Counted from the first letter of the stretch, positions 30,524 through 40,217 are shown. The stretch: 64,000 bases of DNA from Actinomycetota bacterium (GCA_009701885.1 WLJH01000001.1:230271-294270), one strand, 5' to 3'. Made by a program: numbers and translations. The notes: generated by a model from the sequence alone, not told the origin.

Positions 30524-32065
30524 TCAACCCACCTCGTCCCGGCCTCGCCCCTCCTCATCCAGGTCGTCGACCCAGCCGGCCAGGCGCCCGTGCTCACCGA
30601 CGGCCTTGATCCGCCGCTGCACCTGGTCCACGAGCCGTCGGTCGGCGACCACCAGCGCGTGGTCCCCGACGCGGAGCTGGGCCGAAGGCTCGGGCACGAA
30701 GACCTGCCCCTCCCGCAGCACGAGGCTCACCCCGGAGCCCGGCGGCAGCCGCAGCTCACGCACCTCCACGCCCGCGAGCCGGGAGTGCTCGGGCACGCTC
30801 ACCTGCAGCAGCACCGCGTCCACGTCGTCGAGCGGCGAGGACTCCACCCGGACACCGCGCGCCTGGCCGGCCCGCGCGGCACCGGTGCGTCGCGCGACCC
30901 AGGGCAGCGTGGGGCCCTGGACGAGGGTGAAGACGACCACGAGCAGGAATACCACGTCGAAGATGCGGGTGGCGCCCGGCAGGCCGACGCTCATCGGGAT
31001 GGTCGCCAGCACGATCGGCACGGCGCCGCGCAGACCGGCCCAGGACACGAAGACCTGGTCGCGCCACGGGACGCGGAACGGCGTCAGGCACAGCGCCACC
31101 GAGACCGGTCTGGCCACCAGGGTCAGCGCCGCACCCACGAGCAGGGCGGTGGGCAGGGCCTCCAGCAGCCGTCCGGGGCTCGCGAGCACGCCGAGCAGCA
31201 CGAAGAGCCCGATCTGGGCCAGCCACGCCAACGACTCCGCGACGCCCTCGGTGGTGGTGCGGTGGGGGAGGCGCGTGTTGCCGAGCACCAGCCCGGCGAC
31301 GTACACCGCCATCAGCGCGCTGGCGCCGAGCAGGCCGGACGTCGCGAAGGCGACGAAGCAGAGCGCGAGGACCGACAGCGGGTAGAGCCCCGAGGAGGGC
31401 AGCGCGGCCCGTGCCACCAACCGGGCACCGAGGTAGCCGATGGCGCCACCGACCAGCACGCCGACCACCAGCTGGTAGCCGATCTGCCCGGCGAGGAGGA
31501 GCGGGCTGGAGGAACCCCAGGCATCCGAGGTGACGACCGTGACCAGGATGATCACCGGAGGGTCGTTGAAGCCGGACTCGGCCTCCACCAGGCTGCGCAA
31601 CCGGGTGCGCAGCGGCATCGACCGCAGCACCGAGAAGACTGCCGCGGCGTCCGTCGAGGAGGCGACCGCCCCGAGCACGATGGCGGTGCGCAGGTCGACG
31701 TCGAGCAACCAGAAGACCGCGCCGGTCGTGACGGCGACGCTGGCGAAGACGCCGACGGTCGCCAGGACCGCGGCCATCGGGGCCACGGGCCTCACGGAGG
31801 ACCAGTCGGTGCTCAGCCCACCCTCGGCGAGGATCACGGCGAGGGCGAGGTTCCCGATCAGCTGGGTGAGCTCCGCGTCCTCGAACTGCAGCCCCAGCCC
31901 GGACTCGCCCATGGCGACGCCGATCGCGAGGTAGAGCAGGAGGCTGGGCAGCCCGGCCCGGCTCGCGACGCGCACGGCGGCAGCCGCCGCCAGCAGCACC
32001 AGGCCACCGACGAGCACGACGGTGTTGAGGTCAGCAGGGTCCACGGGCGGCCCCGTCCCGGCCAC
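30524..32065 (-). CDS. Potassium/proton antiporter, CPA1 NhaP2-type with TrkA-C domain
   Basis: 513 residues, about 12 hydrophobic helices in the first 400 residues. It carries the cation/proton exchanger signatures LPSLLLYLAIGVAMGESGLG, VILAEGGLSTDW and GAVASSTDAAAVFSVLRS, and EAESGFNDPPVIILV with the ion-binding acidic pair. The C-terminal RCK_C/TrkA-C domain (about 420-490) senses nucleotides or potassium. It exchanges K+ or Na+ for H+ at the membrane. It lies upstream of kamA on the same strand; beta-lysine osmolytes and K+ homeostasis would be a coherent pairing, but this is inference. Confidence 0.9.
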   Translation of the reverse strand: MAGTGPPVDPADLNTVVLVGGLVLLAAAAAVRVASRAGLPSLLLYLAIGVAMGESGLGLQFEDAELTQLIGNLALAVILAEGGLSTDWSSVRPVAPMAAVLATVGVFASVAVTTGAVFWLLDVDLRTAIVLGAVASSTDAAAVFSVLRSMPLRTRLRSLVEAESGFNDPPVIILVTVVTSDAWGSSSPLLLAGQIGYQLVVGVLVGGAIGYLGARLVARAALPSSGLYPLSVLALCFVAFATSGLLGASALMAVYVAGLVLGNTRLPHRTTTEGVAESLAWLAQIGLFVLLGVLASPGRLLEALPTALLVGAALTLVARPVSVALCLTPFRVPWRDQVFVSWAGLRGAVPIVLATIPMSVGLPGATRIFDVVFLLVVVFTLVQGPTLPWVARRTGAARAGQARGVRVESSPLDDVDAVLLQVSVPEHSRLAGVEVRELRLPPGSGVSLVLREGQVFVPEPSAQLRVGDHALVVADRRLVDQVQRRIKAVGEHGRLAGWVDDLDEEGRGRDEVG

Positions 32066-32164
32066 GCACCTCGTCGCGCCGACCCGTCATGCGCCCAGCC
32101 AACACCACGTGGGCCCCAGGACCAATCGGACCTGCCCAGTCCGATGGTGTCCGGGGCGGCGACG

Positions 32165-33145
32165 TCAGCGGGAGCGCAAGATCTCCAGCAGGGGGCCCGC
32201 GGCCTCGGCCAGGAACCGCTGCTGGGTCTCGTCCCCGATCTGCACCACGGCGACGTCGGTGAAGCCGGCGTCGACGAAGGCCGTCACGGCGTCGGCGATC
32301 GCCTCGAGGTCGGGCCCGCAGGGGATGTTCTCGGCGACGTCCTCGGGCCGCACGAACTGGGTGGCCCCGGCGAAGCCCGCGGGGGTGGGCAGGTCGGCGT
32401 TGACCGACCAGCCGCCGGCGAACCAGCGGAACTGGTCGTGGGCGCGCTGGACCGCCTCGTCGCGGTCGGGGCCCCACGAGATGGGCACCTGGCCCACGGC
32501 GCGCGCGGGGCCGCCGATGCGGGGAGCCCCCTCCACGGCGTTCCACGCCTCGACCAGCTCGGCCTTCGGCTCGACCGCGACCAGGTGGTCGGCCAGCGGG
32601 GCGAAGCGCTGCACCGAGCGGTCACCGGACACCGCGACGCCGAGGTCGACGCCCTGCTCCGGCAGGTCCCAGATGCGCGCGGAGTCGACCTGGAAGAAGT
32701 CACCGTCGAAGTCGACCAGCTCTCCGGTGTGCAGCGCCCGGATCACCTCGATCGCCTCCGCGAGCATCGCCTGCCGGGTCTGCAGGGCCGGCCAGCCCGC
32801 TCCGACGACGTGCTCGTTGAGGTTCTCCCCGCTGCCGAGCCCGAGCGTGAAGCGACCCTCGGCGAGCAGCTGGAGGGTCGCGGCCTGCTGGGCGACCACG
32901 GCGGGGTGGTAGCGCATCGTCGGGCAGGTCACGTAGGTCATGAGCTCCACGTCGCTGGTGACCTGGGCGACGGCGCCCAGCATCGTCCAGGCGTGCGGGG
33001 CGTGGCCCTGGCTGGTGAGCCACGGGGAGTAGTGGTCGCTGGAGACCAGCAGGTCGAAGCCGACCCGCTCCGCCTCGGCGGCGTACCCCACCAGCTCCCG
33101 GGGGCCGGACTGCTCGGTCATCAACGTGTACCCGAATCGCGTCAT
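32165..33145 (-). CDS. LLM-class F420-dependent oxidoreductase
   Basis: 326 residues with the luciferase-like monooxygenase barrel. MTRFGYTLMTEQSGP starts the barrel; SSDHYSPWL, TYVTCPTMRYHPAVVAQQAATL and GRFTLGLGSGENLNEHV are typical of F420-dependent dehydrogenases related to F420 glucose-6-phosphate dehydrogenase. The substrate cannot be told. It is divergent from the SDR gene with a 97-base gap. Confidence 0.88.
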   Translation of the reverse strand: MTRFGYTLMTEQSGPRELVGYAAEAERVGFDLLVSSDHYSPWLTSQGHAPHAWTMLGAVAQVTSDVELMTYVTCPTMRYHPAVVAQQAATLQLLAEGRFTLGLGSGENLNEHVVGAGWPALQTRQAMLAEAIEVIRALHTGELVDFDGDFFQVDSARIWDLPEQGVDLGVAVSGDRSVQRFAPLADHLVAVEPKAELVEAWNAVEGAPRIGGPARAVGQVPISWGPDRDEAVQRAHDQFRWFAGGWSVNADLPTPAGFAGATQFVRPEDVAENIPCGPDLEAIADAVTAFVDAGFTDVAVVQIGDETQQRFLAEAAGPLLEILRSR

Positions 33146-33242
33146 GCCCTCCGGGTGCCCGCAACCGTCGGGTCGACACCACCCGTTCGCGCACACCCCT
33201 GCGTGTGACGTGAGATCCCCGCGCCCGGGAACCGTGGACGAC

Positions 33243-34049
33243 ATGGACCTCGGACTCGACGGACGCACCGCCCTCGTCACCGGTGGTGACTCCGGCATCG
33301 GCTGGCACACCGCACGACTGCTGCTCGAGGAGGGCGCCACCGTCGTCCTCAGCGACCAGGACCCCGACGCCCTGGAGGAAGCAGCCGCCGGGCTCGGCGC
33401 CGGACCGGGCCGGCTTCACACGGTCGCCGCCGACCTCGGGACCGACGCCGCCGCCCAGGAGCTCGACCGGGCCGCCGCCGAGGTCGCGGGGGAGAAGGGC
33501 CTCTCGATCCTGGTGCACGCTGCGGGCGTCACCGGTGCGCAGGGGAAGTTCCACGAGATCGACGACGACGGCTGGGTCGACACGCTCACCGTCGACCTGC
33601 TGGCCCCGGTGCGCCTGACCCGGGCCGTCCTCCCGTCGCTGCGCCGCGACGGCTGGGGACGCATCGTCTACCTCACCTCGGAGGACGCCGTGCAGCCCTA
33701 CGACGACGAGCTGCCGTACTGCGCGGCCAAGGCCGGCGTGCTCGCCTTCGCCAAGGGCCTCTCCCAGACGTACGCCGACGAGGGACTGCTCGTGAACTGC
33801 GTGTCCCCGGCCTTCATCCGCACCCCGATGACCGACGCGATGATGAACAAGCGTGCCGAGGAGCGCGGGACCTCCTTCGAGGAGGCCGTCGAGAGCTTCC
33901 TCGACGAGGAGCGCCCGCACATGGAGCTGGGCCGACGCGGCGAGCCCGAGGAGGTCGCCGCGGTCGTGGCGTTCCTGTGCTCGGAGCGCGCCAGCTTCGT
34001 CAACGGCTCGAACTGGCGGGTCGACTCCGGCTCCGTCGCGCACATCTGA
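33243..34049 (+). CDS. Short-chain dehydrogenase/reductase
   Basis: 268 residues of the classical SDR fold. The cofactor site is TGGDSGIG, LVHAAGVTG matches the NAG motif region, and the catalytic Ser-Tyr-Lys are in YLTSEDAVQP and YCAAKAG. The C-terminal end (FVNGSNWRVDSG) fits the family. It directly precedes the FAD oxidoreductase on the same strand (47-base gap), so they are probably one transcript. Confidence 0.92.
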   Translation: MDLGLDGRTALVTGGDSGIGWHTARLLLEEGATVVLSDQDPDALEEAAAGLGAGPGRLHTVAADLGTDAAAQELDRAAAEVAGEKGLSILVHAAGVTGAQGKFHEIDDDGWVDTLTVDLLAPVRLTRAVLPSLRRDGWGRIVYLTSEDAVQPYDDELPYCAAKAGVLAFAKGLSQTYADEGLLVNCVSPAFIRTPMTDAMMNKRAEERGTSFEEAVESFLDEERPHMELGRRGEPEEVAAVVAFLCSERASFVNGSNWRVDSGSVAHI

Positions 34050-34096
34050 GTCGCACACCCGACCCGCCCCCACCGCCACGCAGGAGGACTGCACCC

Positions 34097-35317
34097 ATGA
34101 GCACCGAGCACCACCAGTTCGTCATCGTCGGCGCCGGCATGGCCGCCGACGCTGCCGCCCACGGCATCCGCGACCAGGGCGCCGAGGGGTCGATCGCGAT
34201 CCTGGGTGAGGAGCCCACGATCCCGTTCCCGCGCCCGGCCCTGTCCAAGAAGCTGTGGACCGACCCCGAGTTCACCGTCGAGAACACCGCTCTGGACACC
34301 GTGCGCGATACCGATGCACTGCTCCACCTCGAGACCCGCGTCGTCGGCATCGACACCGACGCCCACGAGGTGCGCACGGAGGACGGTCGCACCGTGCGCT
34401 ACGACAAGCTGCTCGTCACCACCGGGGGGCACCCGCGCACCATCGCGGACCTGCCGCCGGGGGACCGGGTGCTCTACTACCGCTCGCTCACGGACTACCA
34501 GCGGCTGCGCGGACTCGTCGACAGCGGGGCCGAGGGCGGTGCGGGGGACCGTCCGCACGTCGCGGTGGTCGGTGGCGGCTACATCGGCACCGAGATCGCC
34601 GCGGCGCTGGTCCAGCAAGGCTGCCGCGTCACCCTGCTCCACCCCGACGAGGTGCTCGGCGGACCGATGTTCCCCGCGTCGCTGGCCCGCGACTTCCAGC
34701 GGCGCTTCACCGACGCCGGCGTCGACGTGCGCGGCGGGGCCACGGTCACCGGCGGGTCCGAGTCCGCCGACGGCGTACGGCTGGAGCTGGAGGGGGGCGG
34801 GAGCCTGGAGGCCGACCTGGCCGTCGTCGGGCTGGGCATCGAGCCCGCGACGTCGTTCCTGGAGGGCGTCGTCGACCTCGCGGAGGACGGCGGGGTGCTG
34901 GTCGACGAGCGGCTGCGCGCCTCCGCTCCCGACGTGTACGCCGCCGGCGACGTCGCGACCTACCCGGACCCGGTCCTGGGCCGCACCCGGGTCGAGCACG
35001 TCGACAACGCCACCACCATGGGCGAGACCGCGGGGCGCATCCTCGCCGGCTCGGACGAGGTCCACGACCACACGCCGATGTTCTACTCCGACGTCTTCGA
35101 CCTCGGCTACCAGGCCGTCGGCACCCTCGACGCCTCGCTGGAGACCTTCGTCGACGAGGTCGAGGGCGGCGCGGTCGCCTACTACCTCTCGAGCACCGAG
35201 GTCGTGGGCGTGCTCCTGTGGAACCTCGACGAGGGGATGGACGAGGCCACGGAGCTGCTGGCGAAGCACACCCGACCGGCCGATGCCGCCGACCTCGCCG
35301 GGACCATCACCCCGTAG
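34097..35317 (+). CDS. FAD/NAD(P)-dependent oxidoreductase
   Basis: 406 residues from an ATG with a CAGGAGG site. Two dinucleotide folds are visible: FAD GxGxxA type at FVIVGAGMAADAAAHG and NAD(P) at VAVVGGGYIGTEIAAAL. The second FAD signature is VYAAGDVATYPDPVLG. The layout is that of ferredoxin/rubredoxin reductases, so it probably supplies electrons from NAD(P)H to an iron-sulfur partner not found next to it. The stop overlaps the convergent acetyltransferase-like gene by 11 bases. Confidence 0.9.
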   Translation: MSTEHHQFVIVGAGMAADAAAHGIRDQGAEGSIAILGEEPTIPFPRPALSKKLWTDPEFTVENTALDTVRDTDALLHLETRVVGIDTDAHEVRTEDGRTVRYDKLLVTTGGHPRTIADLPPGDRVLYYRSLTDYQRLRGLVDSGAEGGAGDRPHVAVVGGGYIGTEIAAALVQQGCRVTLLHPDEVLGGPMFPASLARDFQRRFTDAGVDVRGGATVTGGSESADGVRLELEGGGSLEADLAVVGLGIEPATSFLEGVVDLAEDGGVLVDERLRASAPDVYAAGDVATYPDPVLGRTRVEHVDNATTMGETAGRILAGSDEVHDHTPMFYSDVFDLGYQAVGTLDASLETFVDEVEGGAVAYYLSSTEVVGVLLWNLDEGMDEATELLAKHTRPADAADLAGTITP

Positions 35318-35912
35318 ACCCGGCGGGGATGCTCGCCAGGGCCCGCAGCAGCGCCGGGTGCTGCGGGTCGAGGTCGTAGCGCAGCGTCATCGCAGCGAGG
35401 AGCACGTCGCGGACTGGAGGCACGTCGGCCCCCGCCAGCGGCAGGCACATCAGCCGCAGGTGCGGAACGTGGTCGCCGAGGTCGTCGCCGTGCGGCGGCG
35501 CGTAGTCGGTCACGGGCAGCAGCACCCCACCGGCCCGCTCGTAGAAGGCGATCCGCCGGCGGTGCTCGACCACGTGCTCCTCGGGGAGCCCGGCCTCGTC
35601 GGGGTCCTCGACGTCCCAGACGAGCAGCCGGTTGCCCTCCTCGGCGAGCAGGTCCGCGAGCTCGCCCAGCATCCTCGTGCCGACCCCGCCGCCCCGCACA
35701 CCGACGGCGTAGTAGCGCAGGAAGACCCAGCCCGTGCCACCGAGCGGCCGCAGCACGGCCAGGCCCTCGGGCGTGCCGTCCCCGGCCACCCGCACGACCA
35801 GCCGGTCGGCGAGCAGGCTCTCGAAGTCGGCGCTCAGCTCGGGTGGGAAGGCGTCGGCGTAGATCGCCCGGACCTGCTCCAGCTGCTCGCTGCTCACCTC
35901 AGTCGTCAGCAC
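35307..35912 (-). CDS. GNAT-like acetyltransferase
   Basis: 201 residues from a GTG with a GAGGAGG site seven bases upstream. The acetyl-CoA loop is recognisable as VGVRGGGVGTRML (R/QxxGxG/A). Strands LVVRVAG and GWVFLRYYAV precede it and RIAFYERAG follows it. It is the last gene of a four-gene overlapping operon with the enoyl-CoA hydratase, acyl-CoA synthetase and amidohydrolase, overlapping the amidohydrolase by 14 bases. Substrate unknown. Confidence 0.8.
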   Translation of the reverse strand: MLTTEVSSEQLEQVRAIYADAFPPELSADFESLLADRLVVRVAGDGTPEGLAVLRPLGGTGWVFLRYYAVGVRGGGVGTRMLGELADLLAEEGNRLLVWDVEDPDEAGLPEEHVVEHRRRIAFYERAGGVLLPVTDYAPPHGDDLGDHVPHLRLMCLPLAGADVPPVRDVLLAAMTLRYDLDPQHPALLRALASIPAGSTG

Positions 35913-37521
35913 GCCACACCTCCTCGCCACCCAGGAACGTGCGCAGCACCCGGATGTCCTCGATCGTCGCGGGGTCCACGGTGGCCGGGTCGTCGGAGAG
36001 CACCACGAGGTCGGCCAGCTTCCCGACCTCGATGCTGCCCCGCTCGTGCTCCTGGTGGGAGGCGTACGCCGACCCCAGCGTGTACGCCGTCAGCGCCTCG
36101 AGCCCGGTGACGGCCTCCTCCGTGCCGCACTCGGCCCCGGTGTCGGTGAGCCGGTTGACCATGTCGTGCATGCCACGCAGCGGTGCGCCGTCGACGACCG
36201 GCCGGTCCGAGGAGCCGGGCACCACGACCCCGGCATCCAGCAGGGAGCGGTAGCGGTAGGCCCACCCGGCGCGGTCGGGGCCGAGCGCGCGCAGCATCCC
36301 GTCGCCGATCTCGCCGACGAAGCGCCCCTGGGGGACCGGCACGACGCCGAGCTCGGCGCAGCGCCGCACCTGGTCGGGGCGCGAGACGCCGAAGTGCTCG
36401 ACCCGGTGCCGGACGTCCAGGCGCGGCCAGCGCCGCTGCGCCTCCTCGTAGGCGTCCAGGACCAGGTCGATCGCCGCGTCGCCGATGGCGTGCGTCGCCA
36501 CCCGCCACCCGGACCGGTGCGCGTCGAGGATGCGGGTGCGTAGGGCGTCGGCGTCGTCCTGGAGGTAGCCGCGCTCGCCCGGGGTGTCGGCGAACTCCTC
36601 GGTGAGGGCGCAGGTGTGGCCGATGAGCGAGCCGTCGCTGAAGATCTTGGTCGGGCCGATCCGCAGCCGGTCGTCGCCGAGACCGGTGCGGATCCCCAGG
36701 TCGAGCCCGAGCGGCAGCCCGTCGGACTCGTGCCCGGCGAGCGCGTGCAGGGCGTCCACGGCGACCATGAGCTCGACCCTCAGCGGCAGCCGGCCCTCGT
36801 CGCGGGCGGCCTGGTAGGCCGCGAGCTCGACCGGGCTCTTGCCGATCCAGCCACCCCCGATGCCGGCCTCGACCACCGAGGTCAGGCCCTGCGAGAGCGC
36901 GACCCGGCCGCCGCGCTCGATCGCGTCGACCAGGGTGGCGACGGGGTAGGGGAGGACCAACGGGGTCAGCAGCTGCTGGGCCTGCTCCTGCAACAACCCG
37001 GTCGGGCGGCCGGCGGCGTCGGTGACCACGAGGCCGCCGGGCACCTCGACGGCCGCGTCGGCCAGGCCGAGCTCAGTCAGCACCGCGCTGCTCACCACGC
37101 ACATGTGGCCGCTGGTGTGCTTGAGCCACACCCGCCGCCCGCCGGCCGCACGGTCGAGCGCGTCGCGGTCGGGGTGCGCCCCGAGCTTGTTCTCGTCGTA
37201 CCCCGCGCCGACGACCCACTCGTCGGGACCCAGCCCGGCCGCCCGCTCGGCGACCGCGGCGTAGACGTCGTCGAGGGTCGGCAGCCGCAGGTCCACCTCG
37301 GCCAGCGACAGCCCGAACCACGCCAGGTGCTGGTGGGCGTCGTGGAACCCGGGCGCCACGACGGCGCCGTCGAGGTCCACGACCCGGTGGGCCGGCACGT
37401 CCTCGTCCACGGCCACGACCCGGTCGCGCCAGATCGCCACCGACCGGGCGACGTAGCCGTGGTCGGGGCCGTCGAGGGTGCGGACCCAGGCGTTGGTGAG
37501 CAGCAGGTCAGCTCGCAGCAC
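35899..37521 (-). CDS. Amidohydrolase family protein (YtcJ-like)
   Basis: 540 residues from a GTG with a GGGAGG site. The metal-dependent hydrolase fold starts with the beta-sandwich LLLTNAWVRTLDGPDHG, then VVAPGFHDAHQHLAWFG (HxH ligands), KHTSGHM, KIFSDGSLIGHT, THAIGDAAI and RHRVEHFG, and ends with the returning sandwich GSIEVGKLADLVVLSDDP. This is the YtcJ/amidohydrolase-3 type, acting on cyclic or linear amides. It overlaps both operon neighbours by 14 bases. Confidence 0.9.
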   Translation of the reverse strand: MLRADLLLTNAWVRTLDGPDHGYVARSVAIWRDRVVAVDEDVPAHRVVDLDGAVVAPGFHDAHQHLAWFGLSLAEVDLRLPTLDDVYAAVAERAAGLGPDEWVVGAGYDENKLGAHPDRDALDRAAGGRRVWLKHTSGHMCVVSSAVLTELGLADAAVEVPGGLVVTDAAGRPTGLLQEQAQQLLTPLVLPYPVATLVDAIERGGRVALSQGLTSVVEAGIGGGWIGKSPVELAAYQAARDEGRLPLRVELMVAVDALHALAGHESDGLPLGLDLGIRTGLGDDRLRIGPTKIFSDGSLIGHTCALTEEFADTPGERGYLQDDADALRTRILDAHRSGWRVATHAIGDAAIDLVLDAYEEAQRRWPRLDVRHRVEHFGVSRPDQVRRCAELGVVPVPQGRFVGEIGDGMLRALGPDRAGWAYRYRSLLDAGVVVPGSSDRPVVDGAPLRGMHDMVNRLTDTGAECGTEEAVTGLEALTAYTLGSAYASHQEHERGSIEVGKLADLVVLSDDPATVDPATIEDIRVLRTFLGGEEVWRADD

Positions 37522-38986
37522 CGGACACCTCCCGGCGCAGTGCGGCCTTCTCGACCCGGTGCGAGGCGGTGAGCGGCAGCTCGTCGCGCAACCGCCACAC
37601 GCTCGGGACCTTGAACGGTGCCAGCCGCTCGGCGCACCAGGCGGTGAGCTCCTCGGGGGTCGCCCCCGGCGCGACGACGTACGCCGCCACCTCCTCACCC
37701 CGCACCTCGTCGGGCACCCCGATCACGGCTGCGAGCCGCACCGCGGGGTGGGCGAGGAGGACCTCCTCGACCTCGACGGCGGCGATGTTCTCCCCGGAGC
37801 GGCGGATCATGTCCTTGAGCCGCCCGGCGAGGTAGAGCCGCCCCTGCGCGTCGGTGCGCGCGAGGTCGCCGGTCGGGAACCAGCCGTCCTCGTCGAACGG
37901 CGAGGGGTGCCCGAGGTAGCCCTGCATCATCCCCGGCCCACGCAGCCACAGCTGCCCTGCCTCGTTGTCCCCAGCGTCCAGGCGCGCCTCACGGTGCGCG
38001 GCCGGCCGCCCCAGGCAGCCGCTGCCGACCAGCTCGTCGTGCTCCTCGGCCGAGACCCGGATGTCGGCACCGGTCTCGGTCATCCCGAACGCCTCGCTCC
38101 ACGGCGCGCCCCACCGCTCCTCCAGCTGTGCGTGCAGCGCCGGCGGGATCGCCGAGCACTGGATCGCCCGCACCCGGTGGTCGCGGTCCGCGGGGTCGGG
38201 CGGCATCTTGAGCAGCAGCACCGGCATCGAGGCCAGGCAGTAGAAGTAGGTCACCCGGTGCTCGCGGACCTTGGCCCAGAACGTCGAGGGGTGGAAGCCG
38301 TCCAGCACCACCAGGTGCGCGCCCGCCATCAGCGCGGCCACGACGTTCCACTGCGGGTCGACGTAGCTGAAGGGCTGGGCGGTGAGCAGCACGTCGTCGG
38401 GCCCCAGGTGCGGGTGCTCGGTGAGCATCGACCCGCCCAGGGTCGTCCAGTAGGTGTGGTCGAGCAGGCAGCCCTTGGGGCGCCCGGTCGTGCCGGAGGT
38501 GTACTGCACGTTGACCACGGTGCGCGGGTCGAGCGGCTCCTGCACCCACGCCTGCCCGGGGTCGGCGACCAGCGCGTCGGGCCCCACCACCTCGGCGTAC
38601 GACGACAGCAGGGCCTCGTGCTCGGAGCGGGCCACCACGAGCCGGACCCCGGCGTCGGTGAGCAGGTGCGCCACGTCGTCGCTGCGGTAGCGGGTGTTGA
38701 GCGGCACCATCGCCGCGCCCAGCCGGGCCAGGGCCAGCCAGGTCAGCGGGAACTCCACGGTGTTGCCGAGCATCACCCCGACCCGGTCGCCTTGGGCCAC
38801 GCCCCGCGCGCGCAGCGCCGAGGCGAGCTCCCCGGTGCGGCGGGCGACCTCGGCGAAGGTCAGCGTCGTGGGGGAGGAGCCGGGCAGGTCGACGGTCCAG
38901 GCCGGGCGGTCGGGGGTGTCCGCGGCGGCGCGGTCCAGGAGGTCGACGAGGGTGGTACCGCCCGCCGAGCCGACCCACTCAGCCAC
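37508..38986 (-). CDS. AMP-dependent acyl-CoA synthetase/ligase
   Basis: 492 residues, GTG start. ANL-superfamily motifs are intact: P-loop VQYTSGTTGRPKG, A5 region AFGMTETGADI, A7 GWFPTGDLA, A8 hinge GRLKDMIRRSGENI, and the C-terminal catalytic lysine in HRVEKAALR. It activates a carboxylic acid to its CoA thioester via the acyl-adenylate. The gene overlaps the upstream enoyl-CoA hydratase by 8 bases, so both probably act on the same acid. Confidence 0.93.
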   Translation of the reverse strand: MAEWVGSAGGTTLVDLLDRAAADTPDRPAWTVDLPGSSPTTLTFAEVARRTGELASALRARGVAQGDRVGVMLGNTVEFPLTWLALARLGAAMVPLNTRYRSDDVAHLLTDAGVRLVVARSEHEALLSSYAEVVGPDALVADPGQAWVQEPLDPRTVVNVQYTSGTTGRPKGCLLDHTYWTTLGGSMLTEHPHLGPDDVLLTAQPFSYVDPQWNVVAALMAGAHLVVLDGFHPSTFWAKVREHRVTYFYCLASMPVLLLKMPPDPADRDHRVRAIQCSAIPPALHAQLEERWGAPWSEAFGMTETGADIRVSAEEHDELVGSGCLGRPAAHREARLDAGDNEAGQLWLRGPGMMQGYLGHPSPFDEDGWFPTGDLARTDAQGRLYLAGRLKDMIRRSGENIAAVEVEEVLLAHPAVRLAAVIGVPDEVRGEEVAAYVVAPGATPEELTAWCAERLAPFKVPSVWRLRDELPLTASHRVEKAALRREVSGAAS

Positions 38987-39725
38987 GGTTGAAGCCCTCG
39001 CGCGGCGCCTCGCCCTCGCCCGACAGCGAGGTCAGCAGCGCGTGCTCGACCTCGCGCAGCATCGCGCCGTCGACGGTGGAGTCGAGCCCGGCGTCGAGGA
39101 CCTGCTTGGCCAGGGACAGCGAGAGGGCCGGACGCTCGGCCATCCGGCGCGCCAGGTCGAGCGCCGTGGACTCGTGCTCGCCGCTGGGGACGCAGCGCGC
39201 CACCAGGCCCATCGCGGCAGCATCGCTGCCGCTGACCCGCTCGCCGAGCAGCAGCAGTTCCTTGGCCCGGGCCCAGCCCACGAGCTGGGGCAGCAGCTTG
39301 GAGATGCCGCCGGTGACCGAGAGCCCGACCGAGACCTCGGGGAACCCGAACGTCGCGTCCTCGGCCGCGACGACCACGTCGCAGCACAGCGCGAACTCGG
39401 CGCCGGCGCCGAGCGCGTAGCCGTGGACCGCGGCGATCACCGGCGCGGGCAGGCGACGCACCAGGCGGGTCACCTCCTGGATCTCCTCGAGCCGCTCCCG
39501 GGTCTGCAGCGCGGTCTCGGGGGCCGGCTCCTCCTTGAGGTCGTGCCCGGCACAGAACGCACGTCCCCGCCCGGCCAGCACCACGGCCCGGGCCCCGTCG
39601 TCACCGGCGCGGCGCAACGCGGCGACCAGGTCGCGGGTCAGCCCCGCGTCGACGGCGTTGAGCCGCTCGGGGCGGGCGAGGTGCACGACGGCGACGCTGC
39701 CGTCGTACGCGTAGTCCACGGGCAC
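38979..39725 (-). CDS. Enoyl-CoA hydratase/isomerase
   Basis: 248 residues from a GTG eight bases behind AGGAGG. Crotonase-fold signatures are VHLARPERLNAVD, GRAFCAGHDLKE (first oxyanion loop), AAVHGYALGAGAEFALCCDVVVAA (second oxyanion loop) and FGFPEVSVGLSVTGG. Hydrates or isomerises an enoyl-CoA in beta-oxidation-like degradation. It is first in the overlapping operon 39725 to 35307. Confidence 0.93.
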   Translation of the reverse strand: MPVDYAYDGSVAVVHLARPERLNAVDAGLTRDLVAALRRAGDDGARAVVLAGRGRAFCAGHDLKEEPAPETALQTRERLEEIQEVTRLVRRLPAPVIAAVHGYALGAGAEFALCCDVVVAAEDATFGFPEVSVGLSVTGGISKLLPQLVGWARAKELLLLGERVSGSDAAAMGLVARCVPSGEHESTALDLARRMAERPALSLSLAKQVLDAGLDSTVDGAMLREVEHALLTSLSGEGEAPREGFNRG

Positions 39726-39824
39726 GGGGGTGTCCTCCTGTGTGGGCGGAGCTCGGGTGGAGCTCACGGGGCGCGGGGTGCGCGCGGGTGTGCGCGGGGC
39801 GACAGCATTCCACGAGCCCGGTGG

Positions 39825-39854
39825 CCCCGGCGTGTCGCCGGGGACACGCCGGGG
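39825..39854. promoter_or_regulatory. 12-base perfect hairpin
   Basis: CCCCGGCGTGTC, loop GCCGGG, GACACGCCGGGG, located about 100 bases upstream of the enoyl-CoA hydratase operon. Could be an RNA element or an operator. Confidence 0.5.
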
Positions 39855-39898
39855 CGATGCAGACAATTCCGGGCGATTTGCTGTCAGTGTGCTGCCGC

Positions 39899-39934
39899 GC
39901 TGACCTGCGCAGATGCGCGTCGTCGCAGGTCAGC
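39899..39934. promoter_or_regulatory. 11-base perfect inverted repeat, candidate operator
   Basis: GCTGACCTGCG and CGCAGGTCAGC separated by 14 bases, in the region shared by the divergent hydratase operon and lnt. Confidence 0.5.
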
Positions 39935-40217
39935 CACCGGTTGACAGCCGGACTCGCTGACGCGAGTGTGAGCCGTCCGCTCGTGCAGATCGCGGGAGAC
40001 GGACCGGCGTCCGAGTGGCCGCCTCGGAGGGTGGGGGTGCCAGCCACCTGTCCGGGGTTGTTCGCGGAGGTCGGTTCGTCCTGCGAGGGCGGACACGAGA
40101 GGGTCCGGCTCCCCCTAGACAACAGCCCGCCCCGGCCGCCCGTCGGGCACCGGGCTGGACCGAAGGCGACCCGGATCCTCTCGGCCCTCTGCAAGCGGCC
40201 CGCTGGGAGCCGTCGTC

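Noticed and set aside
30437..33208. A 923-codon open frame on the plus strand
   Set aside because: Shadow of the antiporter and F420-oxidoreductase genes, with a biased composition rich in His, Arg, Gly and Asp.
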